Shown here: positions 35,308 through 43,975 of the stretch, piece after piece
Layout: the number at the start of each line of letters is the position of its first letter
Position numbering within the stretch: position 1 is the stretch's first letter
Assembly (NCBI RefSeq): GCF_030503675.1
Contig: NZ_CP129964.1
Coordinates: 744,001 to 808,000, forward strand
DNA: 64,000 nt
Direction: 5' to 3'
From: Lutimonas zeaxanthinifaciens
GTDB taxonomy: Bacteria; Bacteroidota; Bacteroidia; Flavobacteriales; Flavobacteriaceae
Position numbers and translations under genes: made by a program
The notes under the pieces: model-generated
The model's database searches: none
Told to the model about the DNA's origin: nothing
What the model saw: the letters and a program-made list of their open reading frames with translations, nothing else

Positions 35308-38300
35308 ATGAAGAACATTGGAGTTTTAACCATACTATTCGCATTGTTTTTGGCTTTTGCAGCTTGTAAGGACTCCGAAGCAGAGCGTAGAAAGAAATCC
35401 ATAGAAATGATGACCGCCCAGACCCTGGGGCTGGCCTACCTTGAGGAGTTCAAGCTTGAAGAGGCGGAAGGAGAATTTTTGAGAATGATTGAACTGGCTC
35501 CTGATGATAAACTGGGATATGCCAATCTTGGTTTGGTTTATTTGAGAATGGGTACCTACAGAAAAGCCGAGGAGCAGCTTTTGCAAGCGATAAAAATTGA
35601 CCCTGAAGATGCGGATGTGAAATTATTGTTGGCCACCGTTTACAGAATGGACGGAAAATCTGAAAAAGCGGTTACGGTTCTTCAGGATGCATTGATCAAG
35701 GAACCGGGTCATCTTAAAATTTTATACGAACTATCTGAACTTTATTCAGCCGTCAAAGGAGATGAGGCTATTGAATTAAGACAAGAGTATCTGACAAGAA
35801 TGACAAATGAGGCTCCTTCAAACATTGTTCCTCAGTTGCAGCTAACAGAGATATTTATTAAAGCGGAGGAGTCCGATAAAGCCATTGAAAGACTTGAGAT
35901 CATTCAAAAGCAAAGCCCTGAATTTCCAAAAGAATCCTTGAAATATTTTGATCAGACCATGGATCTTTTACGGTTGCCGGATTCGGAAAAGGCATTAATA
36001 AGTTTTACCATTTTTCACAATTACCTGAAGGTTTCATTTCCTTATCAGCAGGGAATTAACGAGCTCAAGGGCCCGGGAGGTTCTTTGATCGGATTTCCAT
36101 TGATCAATTATAATCGGCAGGTCAATAATGAATCTTTAGGTGACCAGTCCGTTTTGGAGGTTATCAGTTTTAAAGATGTAACGGAGAACTCCGGACTTCA
36201 TTATGAAAATAGTGTAGTAAAAGAGGACTCAGATTTTCATCATGAAATAGCTGTAAAGACAGGAGATTATAACGGAGATGGGACAAAAGATATTTATTTC
36301 AGTTCTTATGTCGCTTCCGAAAATAAGCATATCCCTTTTCTATATACCAATGTCAACGGGAGATTTGAAAATAATGCTACAGAAGTAGGAGTCAGGCATT
36401 CCGGTAGTGAATCAGAAGCAGAATTTGCCGACTTTGACAACGATGGCTTTCTAGATTTGTTTATAACAAATCATGAAGCTGCACTCTTATATAGAAATGA
36501 GGATAAGGGAATTCTTACAAATGTAACGGAAGAAACAGGTCTTACCGGGGCAGAGATAAACAAAGCTTTATTTTTTGATATGGATCAGGATGGAGACCTC
36601 GACCTTTTTCAGGCAGGAAATAATGGGATTGCAGTTTTCGGAAACAACGGAGACGGAACCTTTACCGAGAATTCTGAGGCGATGGGTTTTGCCTCCTATA
36701 AATTGGCGGGTATTGAAGATGCGGCTTTTGGAGATTTTGATGATGACGGTGATGTCGACCTGATCACAGTTGGAAAAACCGGAAGCACCCTGCTTTTTGA
36801 TAATTTAAGACAGGGAAGATTTGAAAAGATTTCTGTTCCTTCTATTGATGGCTTTTCAGGAAATTCAGTAGAAGTTGGGGACGTAAATAATGACGGTTTT
36901 CTTGATCTGTTTTTAGGAGCTGAAAAGAAAGGGAAAAGCTTACTCCTTTATAATGATGGAAAAGGGAAATTTGATCCTGTTACAAATATGAATCTTACCT
37001 TTGAGGGTATAGAGAATCTTCATCTGCATGATGCTTTGTTTTTTGATTTTGACAATGATGGATTTCAGGATATACTGGCTACCGGGGAGATGGATGACCC
37101 TCAGAAATCAGGGTTAATGTTGTTTCATAGTGATGGGTCTGGTGGATTTGAAAATATTTCTCAGCTATTCCCTGAAAACAAATTTAATGGAAGAGATCTG
37201 GAAGCATTGGACTATGACGGGGATGGAGATCGTGATGTTATTGTGGCTCTTACAAATGGCCAGGTAAAATTGTTCAGAAACGATGGCGGCAACCTGAATC
37301 ATTTTGTAAACATGAAATTGGTAGGGCTTCGAACCGGTAGCGCAAAGAATAATTATTTCGGTATAGGAGCCAAAGTTGAGATGAGGGCGGGAGATTTGTA
37401 TCAAAGCATGGTGGTAACGGACCCTAACATTTATTTTGGCCTGGGTGACCGAGCCAGAGCTGATATTATTAGAATTACCTGGACCAATGGAGTTCCTCAA
37501 AATATTTTGCTTCCGGATGCTGATCAGGCTCTGATTGAGGCCCAGACTTTAAAGGGGTCGTGCCCGTTTCTTTACACCTGGAACGGTAAAGAATATGAAT
37601 TTGTAAAAGATATTACCTGGCGTAGCGCCCTCGGAATGCCTTTGGGAATAATGGGAGGGACAACCCAATACGCTTTTGCTGATGCCTCGGATGATTATAT
37701 AAAAATTGAATCAGATCAATTGGTTGCCAGAGATGGGGTTTTTGAGATCAAGGTAACCTCTGAATTATGGGAGACCATTTATATGGATCAGATTGAACTT
37801 GTGGTTGTTGATCATCCTGAGGATATTGAGATCTATGTTCCCGAACAGTTTACTCCTCCTCCGTTCCCCGGAATGAAAATCTTGCAGATCAAAGAGAAAA
37901 TTTTACCTGTAAGTGCTATCGATAACCATAACAGGAATGTTTTGAAAAAGATAGCAAAAAGGGATGATCGGTATATCGATAATCTTAATGCCGGTAAGTT
38001 TCAAGGGATTACAGAAAGACACGATCTGATTCTGGATCCTGGCAACACCGATGAGTTTGAAAATCTACATTTGTTTTTAAGAGGCTGGATTTTTCCAACG
38101 GATGCAAGTATAAATGTGGCTTTGTCTCAATCGGACGAGATTAAAGTAGAGTTTCCCGTTATTCAGATGATCAACAAAGAGGGTAAATGGGAGAATGTCA
38201 ATTCGGAAATGAGTTTTCCTATGGGGAAAGACAAACATGTTATTGTTGAATTGCAAAGTAAATTTTTAAGCAAGGATCACAGAATAAGAATCAGGACCAA

Positions 38301-38868
38301 TATGGAAATCTATTGGGATGAGGTTTTCTTTGGAGACGTAATAGACAGTGATAATTTGAATACTTATCAACTATCAGCAAAATCAGCGGATCTTAATTAT
38401 AGAGGGTTTTCCGAGTCTTACAGAAAAGGTGGAAGATACGGCCCTCATTGGTTCGATTATAATAAAGTTGATACCAACCGTAAATGGCGGGATCTGACGG
38501 GAAGTTACACCCGTTATGGTGATGTTCTTCCGTTGTTGAATACAGCCGACAATATGTACATCATTTCCAATGCAGGAGACGAAATCAGTATACGTTTTGA
38601 TGCGGCTACTTTGCCAGAACTGAAAAAGGGCTGGAAAAGAGATTTTTTGATTCACAGCGTAGGTTGGGTCAAGGATGGGGACATGAATACAGCCGCGGGA
38701 AATACAGTTGATCCGCTGCCATATCACAATATGCAGGAGTATCCGCTGCGGGAAGGGGATTTTCCGTTGGATAAAGAGCTTATCGATTATCAAAACGAGT
38801 ACAATACAAGAATTGTTGATCAAAGGACCTTTCAAAACGCAATTAAACCCAACATAAGTGAAGAATAG
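35308..38868 (+). CDS. Large lipoprotein fusing TPR, VCBS/FG-GAP and ASPIC/UnbV domains to an unnamed C-terminal domain
   Basis: An 1186-residue protein with a lipoprotein signal (FLAFAAC). TPR repeats come first (about residues 35-215, for example AYLEEFKLEEAEGEFLRMIE and GYANLGLVYLRMGTYRKAE). An FG-GAP propeller follows (about 300-660) with blades DYNGDGTKD, DFDNDGFLD, DMDQDGDLD, DFDDDGDVD, DVNNDGFLD, DYDGDGDRD. An UnbV domain occupies about 664-748. The last 430 residues begin GSCPFLYTWNGKEYEFVKD and match no family I can name; they contain many aromatic residues and look beta-rich. TPRs suggest a protein partner and the C-terminal module may be catalytic or structural. The stop lies inside the next gene's start region (11-base overlap). 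Confidence 0.88.
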   Translation: MKNIGVLTILFALFLAFAACKDSEAERRKKSIEMMTAQTLGLAYLEEFKLEEAEGEFLRMIELAPDDKLGYANLGLVYLRMGTYRKAEEQLLQAIKIDPEDADVKLLLATVYRMDGKSEKAVTVLQDALIKEPGHLKILYELSELYSAVKGDEAIELRQEYLTRMTNEAPSNIVPQLQLTEIFIKAEESDKAIERLEIIQKQSPEFPKESLKYFDQTMDLLRLPDSEKALISFTIFHNYLKVSFPYQQGINELKGPGGSLIGFPLINYNRQVNNESLGDQSVLEVISFKDVTENSGLHYENSVVKEDSDFHHEIAVKTGDYNGDGTKDIYFSSYVASENKHIPFLYTNVNGRFENNATEVGVRHSGSESEAEFADFDNDGFLDLFITNHEAALLYRNEDKGILTNVTEETGLTGAEINKALFFDMDQDGDLDLFQAGNNGIAVFGNNGDGTFTENSEAMGFASYKLAGIEDAAFGDFDDDGDVDLITVGKTGSTLLFDNLRQGRFEKISVPSIDGFSGNSVEVGDVNNDGFLDLFLGAEKKGKSLLLYNDGKGKFDPVTNMNLTFEGIENLHLHDALFFDFDNDGFQDILATGEMDDPQKSGLMLFHSDGSGGFENISQLFPENKFNGRDLEALDYDGDGDRDVIVALTNGQVKLFRNDGGNLNHFVNMKLVGLRTGSAKNNYFGIGAKVEMRAGDLYQSMVVTDPNIYFGLGDRARADIIRITWTNGVPQNILLPDADQALIEAQTLKGSCPFLYTWNGKEYEFVKDITWRSALGMPLGIMGGTTQYAFADASDDYIKIESDQLVARDGVFEIKVTSELWETIYMDQIELVVVDHPEDIEIYVPEQFTPPPFPGMKILQIKEKILPVSAIDNHNRNVLKKIAKRDDRYIDNLNAGKFQGITERHDLILDPGNTDEFENLHLFLRGWIFPTDASINVALSQSDEIKVEFPVIQMINKEGKWENVNSEMSFPMGKDKHVIVELQSKFLSKDHRIRIRTNMEIYWDEVFFGDVIDSDNLNTYQLSAKSADLNYRGFSESYRKGGRYGPHWFDYNKVDTNRKWRDLTGSYTRYGDVLPLLNTADNMYIISNAGDEISIRFDAATLPELKKGWKRDFLIHSVGWVKDGDMNTAAGNTVDPLPYHNMQEYPLREGDFPLDKELIDYQNEYNTRIVDQRTFQNAIKPNISEE

Positions 38869-40513
38869 ATCATTTTATTTTTTTATCGTGGCCCTGTTCA
38901 CTTCGCCACTTTTAATTTTAGCCCAATCAAATGTTGTTTTTAAGGATATTTCAAAATCATCAGGTTTTGATTTCCGCTATACCTTTGGGGATACTCATTA
39001 TGAAAATATTTTAGAAAGCAGTGGTTCAGGGATCACGGTGTTTGATTACAACAATGATGGATTTTATGATATCTATATGATGAATGGTACCTATCTTGAG
39101 GGTATATCAGACAGTGATGGAGAAGGATTCAGGAACAGCAGGGACAAATTTTACAGAAATAATGGTGATGGATCTTTTTCCGAAATAGGTGAAGAAGCCG
39201 GATTGAATGATCTGCAATGGAGTATGGCTGCGGGAGCAATTGACCTCGATGAAGATGGCTTTCAGGATCTGTTTTTACTGAATTACGGCTCCAATGTGTT
39301 TTACCGCAATAACGGAGACGGGACCTTTAACGATATAACAGAAAAATTAGGCCTGGCGGGTCCGGAAACCCTGAATGGATTTACAAAATGGAGCATTGGG
39401 GTTTCTTATTGGGATTATAACAAGGACGGCTTACTGGATGCCATGGTTGGAAATTTTCTGGCTTTCGATCCCGAATATGTGTCCACACAAACCCCGGGGA
39501 TGATGCCACACCCTTCTGAGTATAAGGGCCAGCCTACGATTTTGTACGAGCAAAAAAAGGATGGAAGTTTTATCGATGTGTCAAAAGAGAATAATTTGTA
39601 TTATCCTGATTCCAAATGTATGGGTCTGACTGTTGCTGACCTCGATCATGATGGAGACTTAGATATTTTTCAGGCAAATGACCATCATTATAATTTCTTA
39701 TTTCGCAATGATGACGGAATCTATAAGGAAGTCGGAATTGCAAGTGGGGTAGCAGCGAACAGCAAAGGACAGGAAACAGGTTCCATGCATGCCACCCTCG
39801 GAGACATTGACGGGGATGGTCTTATTGATATTTTCGTATCTGATTTAAAGTACGGTTCCTTATACCGAAATACCGGAAACGGGTTCTATGAAGATATTAC
39901 TGAAAAGTCAGGAGTTGCAGCTTCTATGGCCGGGAAAGGAGGCTGGGGAGCTGCGTTGTTTGATTATGACAATGATGGGGATCTGGATTTGATCACGGCC
40001 AATGGTACGGCAGAAGAGTTAATTCTTCAATACCCGCTCTTGATGGAGAATGATGGTTCAGGAAATTTCAAAGATGTGGGCAAGGCACATGGGGCATATT
40101 TTAATGATAAAAGATCCGGACGCGGATTGGTTGTATGGGATTTTGATAATGACGGAGACCTAGATATTACAGTATCACACGTTGATTTAAAGGCTTCAGC
40201 GAGTATGCTTGAAAATCAGGGAGGAAATATAAATAACTGGCTGGGTATTACTTTAACTGGATCACACGGACTCTCCTCAGGGATCGGGGCACTGGTACAC
40301 GTAAAAAGTGGTGGAAAAAGCCAGACCCTTGTGAATCAATGGACAACCGGATATTTATCAAACAAGGATCCGCGATTACATGTTGGCCTTGGGAAGAATG
40401 CTAAAATAGATGAAATAAAAATCCACTGGCCCGATGGATTTACAGAGGTGATCAAAGAAGTTCCTGTAAATCAATATATCAATATTGTAGAAGGGAAAGG
40501 TATTCTTAAGTGA
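38858..40513 (+). CDS. CRTAC1-type VCBS repeat protein with ASPIC/UnbV domain, second copy
   Basis: A 551-residue protein started by GTG at 38858, overlapping the preceding gene by 11 bases. It has a standard signal peptide (FFIVALFTSPLLILAQ) rather than a lipobox. Seven calcium-type blades (DYNNDGFYD, DLDEDGFQD, DYNKDGLLD, DLDHDGDLD, DIDGDGLID, DYDNDGDLD, DFDNDGDLD) are followed by a C-terminal UnbV domain (about residues 458-548, NNWLGITLTG ... LHVGLG ... WPDG). The architecture is the same as in the protein at 25934, so the two are probably paralogues. The GTG start and overlap indicate translational coupling to the 1186-residue protein. Confidence 0.9.
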   Translation: MKNRSFYFFIVALFTSPLLILAQSNVVFKDISKSSGFDFRYTFGDTHYENILESSGSGITVFDYNNDGFYDIYMMNGTYLEGISDSDGEGFRNSRDKFYRNNGDGSFSEIGEEAGLNDLQWSMAAGAIDLDEDGFQDLFLLNYGSNVFYRNNGDGTFNDITEKLGLAGPETLNGFTKWSIGVSYWDYNKDGLLDAMVGNFLAFDPEYVSTQTPGMMPHPSEYKGQPTILYEQKKDGSFIDVSKENNLYYPDSKCMGLTVADLDHDGDLDIFQANDHHYNFLFRNDDGIYKEVGIASGVAANSKGQETGSMHATLGDIDGDGLIDIFVSDLKYGSLYRNTGNGFYEDITEKSGVAASMAGKGGWGAALFDYDNDGDLDLITANGTAEELILQYPLLMENDGSGNFKDVGKAHGAYFNDKRSGRGLVVWDFDNDGDLDITVSHVDLKASASMLENQGGNINNWLGITLTGSHGLSSGIGALVHVKSGGKSQTLVNQWTTGYLSNKDPRLHVGLGKNAKIDEIKIHWPDGFTEVIKEVPVNQYINIVEGKGILK

Positions 40514-40584
40514 ATGAAATAGCTATGCCAAATAAAGGCAATTGTTTAAATTAGCAATTCGAAAATTTTAATGAATAATTTATA

Positions 40585-41916
40585 ATGAATAGTCAATATA
40601 TAAGTAAGGTGGTTGATCTGACGGATCCATCAAAAAATGTGATCTACAACATGAGTCATGAAGAGGCTGTGGAAATTGTCAGGTCCGGAAATGTTGAAGA
40701 AGTTCGAAAAATAGACGGGCAATTCTGCCTGATTTCAGTAGAAGGTAAAACCATAAGAATGGCCAGGTCCATTGGACGGCCGATAAGGTATTTTATTGCC
40801 AAACAGGCTGTGGGCCCTCAGCTGATCATTGCGGAACGTATTGACGTTATCTATGAGCATTTGAAAAAGGAAGGAATGGATGATCAGTTTCACCCTTCTT
40901 ATACGAGAATGGCCCCTGCTCATTATGTAACGAGAATTGAATTACTCGGATGCCCTGACCCTAATCCTGTATATGAAAGGTTTTTTACACCCAAAAGGAA
41001 TTCATATCAGCCTGATGACATTGAAAAAATTGGTCGGGATTATATTGGGGCGGTATACAAGGAGATTAAAAAGTGGTTAAAATACAGGGCAACAGAAGGT
41101 CCTATAGGCGTCACATTTTCAGCCGGGATAGACAGTGGGTCTGTTTTCGTTTTGATCTATCACGCTCTTATCGAACTCGGAGAAAGCCCGTCAAGATTAA
41201 AGGCTTTTACTTTATCTGTAGAAGGAGAGGGAGCCGACTTAAGACAAGCACGTTCGTTTATGGAGAAACTTGGCCTGGAATTGTTTTTAGAACCGGTAGA
41301 ACTAGATTATCAATCGCTTGACTGGAAAGAGGCTATAGATGTGGTTGAAGATTATAAACCTCTGGATATTCAATCTGCAACGATGAATCTTGCGCTACTT
41401 CAGGGGATTCGTTCAAGATATCCTGACTGGAAGTATATCATTGACGGAGACGGAGGAGATGAGAACCTGAAGGATTACCCCATTGAGGATAATCCTGAAT
41501 TGACCATTAAAAGCGTCTTAAATAATTTAATGTTATATCATGAAGGCTGGGGGGTTGATTCAATTAAACATTCCTTAACCTATTCAGGAGGATTAAGTCG
41601 CGGTTATATGCGTACTTTTTCTCCAGCTGATTTGCTTGGTTTCGAAGGGTTTAGCCCTTATACGCTTCCTAATGTCATTGAAATTTCTGAAGGGATACCT
41701 TATATCGACCTGACTGACTGGGATCATCAAAAACTATATGATCTTAAAGGACAAATTGTTGCTGCCGGAGTAAAGGCGATTACCGGCATGGACATGCCTG
41801 TATTTGAAAAAAGACGTTTTCAGCATGGGGCAGCTTCAATGAATAATTTTAACAAGCATTTTCCTGAAAGGGAAATTACCTACAGGAAAGAGTTTCTTTC
41901 AAAGTATGAGGAGTGA
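40585..41916 (+). CDS. Asparagine synthetase-like ATP-dependent ligase without glutaminase nucleophile
   Basis: A 443-residue cytoplasmic protein. The ATP-pyrophosphatase loop is SAGIDS (residues 179-184, SGGxDS in most AsnB enzymes), with DGDGGDEN further on as the acidic substrate-side motif and KRRFQHGA near the C-terminus. The first 140 residues resemble the later half of a class II glutamine amidotransferase domain (KIDGQFCLI, GRPIRYFIA) but there is no Cys2 nucleophile. Ammonia from glutamine is therefore not expected. Such proteins form amide bonds in beta-lactam, lasso peptide and related pathways. Its stop overlaps the radical SAM start by 11 bases, so the two enzymes are made together and probably act on one substrate. 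Confidence 0.83.
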   Translation: MNSQYISKVVDLTDPSKNVIYNMSHEEAVEIVRSGNVEEVRKIDGQFCLISVEGKTIRMARSIGRPIRYFIAKQAVGPQLIIAERIDVIYEHLKKEGMDDQFHPSYTRMAPAHYVTRIELLGCPDPNPVYERFFTPKRNSYQPDDIEKIGRDYIGAVYKEIKKWLKYRATEGPIGVTFSAGIDSGSVFVLIYHALIELGESPSRLKAFTLSVEGEGADLRQARSFMEKLGLELFLEPVELDYQSLDWKEAIDVVEDYKPLDIQSATMNLALLQGIRSRYPDWKYIIDGDGGDENLKDYPIEDNPELTIKSVLNNLMLYHEGWGVDSIKHSLTYSGGLSRGYMRTFSPADLLGFEGFSPYTLPNVIEISEGIPYIDLTDWDHQKLYDLKGQIVAAGVKAITGMDMPVFEKRRFQHGAASMNNFNKHFPEREITYRKEFLSKYEE

Positions 41917-42847
41917 TCCGGTATATCCGCTCGACAGTGAATGGATCGTTTCAAATCGTCCAAAGAGAAACAAAATAGATTCACTGATGCCTTATGGCTG
42001 GTCCGTTGAAAAGGAATTGAGTTTTGATGGAAGGGTCAAGGATACAGGAATTATTTTTTTGAGTAACCAGGAATGTTCCTTTAAATGCCTGATGTGTGAT
42101 CTTTGGAAAAACACGACCACAAGTCCTACCCCGTTGGGAGCGATTTCGAAGCAGATCAAATTAACCCTGCCTCATATGAAAGGTGTTAAACAGATCAAAT
42201 TATACAATAGTGGAAGTTTTTTTGACGAAAAGTCTGTTCCCTTTGAAGAATACGATAAAATTGCTTCTCTGGTCTCCGGGATTGAAACTGTTATCGTTGA
42301 GGGACATCCGCTGCTTATCAATGAAAAGAGTCTATATTTCAATGATCAATTATACGGAGAATTGGAGGTTGCCATCGGACTGGAAACTGTTCATCCCGAA
42401 ATTCTGAGAAAACTAAATAAGAAAATGAACGTTGAGGATTTTTCAAATGCGGTTCACTTTTTGAATGATCACCAAATTCGGAGCCGTGCATTTATTCTGC
42501 TTAGACCACCTTTTATGAGTGAAAAAGAAGGGGTTTACTGGGCGAAAAAATCCATAGAATTTGCGTTTGAAAATGGGGTGGAATGTTGCACCGTTATTCC
42601 CGTAAGGCCGGGAAATGGTGCCATGGATTTATTGATGGAAAACGGAGATTTCAACAAACCTTCTTTGGATTCATTAGAGGAGGTGCTGGATTTTGGAATT
42701 TCTTTGAAAGCCGGAAGAGTCTTTGCCGATACATGGGATCTTCATTTGTTTTCGACCTGCAATGCCTGTTTTGAAAAGAGGAAGCATAGATTGGAAAAAA
42801 TAAATCTAAGTCAGGAAACAGTACAAAAAATTTCTTGCGGTTGTTAG
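41906..42847 (+). CDS. Radical SAM enzyme (archaeosine-synthase RaSEA/Elp3-like branch)
   Basis: A 313-residue protein with the cluster motif CSFKCLMC (Cys57, Cys61, Cys64), where AdoMet is cleaved to a 5'-deoxyadenosyl radical. The sequence NSGSFFD, VAIGLET, FILLRPPFMSEKEG and VIPVRPGNGAMDLL resembles the RaSEA/TIGR01210 and Elp3-like branch. A C-terminal CNACFEKRKHRL and the final CGC could bind a second metal site. The substrate is unknown. It is translationally coupled to the asparagine-synthetase-like gene. Its stop overlaps the stop of the convergent DUF481 gene by 4 bases, marking the end of the cluster. Confidence 0.85.
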   Translation: MRSDPVYPLDSEWIVSNRPKRNKIDSLMPYGWSVEKELSFDGRVKDTGIIFLSNQECSFKCLMCDLWKNTTTSPTPLGAISKQIKLTLPHMKGVKQIKLYNSGSFFDEKSVPFEEYDKIASLVSGIETVIVEGHPLLINEKSLYFNDQLYGELEVAIGLETVHPEILRKLNKKMNVEDFSNAVHFLNDHQIRSRAFILLRPPFMSEKEGVYWAKKSIEFAFENGVECCTVIPVRPGNGAMDLLMENGDFNKPSLDSLEEVLDFGISLKAGRVFADTWDLHLFSTCNACFEKRKHRLEKINLSQETVQKISCGC

Positions 42848-43914
42848 TTGAGAGAATAGGTGAATTGAAGATTTAAGCCATAATCATCATTGGCGGCGTC
42901 TACGTTTTGAGGGCGGGAATCATAAGTATAGTAAAAACTCAGACCTATTTTGAAATTATTGCTGAAGATACTGACTTTCGGGTTGAGGTTTAAAGAGACC
43001 CTGTTCCTGGTATCATTTGTAATATAGGGCAGGTAGGTGATATCAGCATCCAGCCAGACCTTGGCTCCTGTCAACTTATAGATCTTCCACTTGAGCTGGA
43101 ACAATCCGGCGAGATCTTCTTTAATAGCACCATCGCCAACGGGAATTTCACGAGACATATTGAGCCCCATAGAAAAGTAAAGCCTGTTCCATTCGTTATA
43201 CGCCAGGTCTTTAAGGGCTCCCAGGTTTAAATTCCATCTTAGATCAGTTCCCAGTTGCAGGTTCTGACTTACTCCAATAGAAACATCTGTGGCCCAGCCT
43301 TTATTCAAATTCCGCTGCCACCCGAGCATGACATCAGATTTACTTGAACTTAAACTATCTCCCTGATACGTATCATTGGTATCCCAGAATAAACTGAAAA
43401 TACTGTTCCGTTTTCGATAATCAAGATTTCCTGAAAAAACCAGCGTCGCCACATTACTACCCTTGGCATAATTGGCTCCAAGGCTGAAGTTTCCGCTGAG
43501 GCGGCGGAAAAAACTATTTCTTATGGGATATACTTCTACGATATCTTCTACCTTGACCGTAACTTTTTCATTGAGCAGGATAAGGTTAACGGTTCTAGGA
43601 TTTTCATTAGCCTCAAAGGAACCGAAATATATTCTTCCATTATCCATCTTTATCTCAAAGAGTTTATTTGAGATGATGGTCTGAATTTTTGGTTCTTCCA
43701 GGCTAATGGTACCCATTCCATCCATCTTCCAGGTGACTACACCAGAATTCAATCGTTTAAAATCACCTGTTAGAATATTTCCATTGATATGCACAATGGT
43801 ATCCGTCTTTTGACCATAGATTGATAAAGATGAACAGCTTATCACTAAAAAAATCAGGATTTTAACAAAATGAGAATCTCTAAAAGATAAATACGGTTGG
43901 TTCAAGACGTTCAA
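42844..43914 (-). CDS. DUF481 outer-membrane protein
   Basis: A 356-residue protein with a signal region (IFLVISCSSLSIYGQ). An N-terminal segment of short beta repeats (VHINGNILTGDFKRLNSGVVTWKMDG split over residues 42-67) is followed by a DUF481 beta-barrel (about residues 150-356) ending in a terminal aromatic-rich strand. DUF481 barrels include salt-induced outer-membrane proteins. The region before the signal is long; a GTG at 43866 is an alternative start. Confidence 0.82.
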   Translation of the reverse strand: MNVLNQPYLSFRDSHFVKILIFLVISCSSLSIYGQKTDTIVHINGNILTGDFKRLNSGVVTWKMDGMGTISLEEPKIQTIISNKLFEIKMDNGRIYFGSFEANENPRTVNLILLNEKVTVKVEDIVEVYPIRNSFFRRLSGNFSLGANYAKGSNVATLVFSGNLDYRKRNSIFSLFWDTNDTYQGDSLSSSKSDVMLGWQRNLNKGWATDVSIGVSQNLQLGTDLRWNLNLGALKDLAYNEWNRLYFSMGLNMSREIPVGDGAIKEDLAGLFQLKWKIYKLTGAKVWLDADITYLPYITNDTRNRVSLNLNPKVSIFSNNFKIGLSFYYTYDSRPQNVDAANDDYGLNLQFTYSLN

Positions 43915-43975
43915 TTAAAAGATAAAAATACATTTTTTATGTTATTTTTAAATGATCGAAACAACAATCTAAGGA

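Noticed and set aside
36200-37300. Repeated Asp/Gly-rich segments as possible DNA repeats or CRISPR
   Set aside because: The repetition is at protein level (FG-GAP blades); the DNA copies differ and have no regular spacing or identical units.
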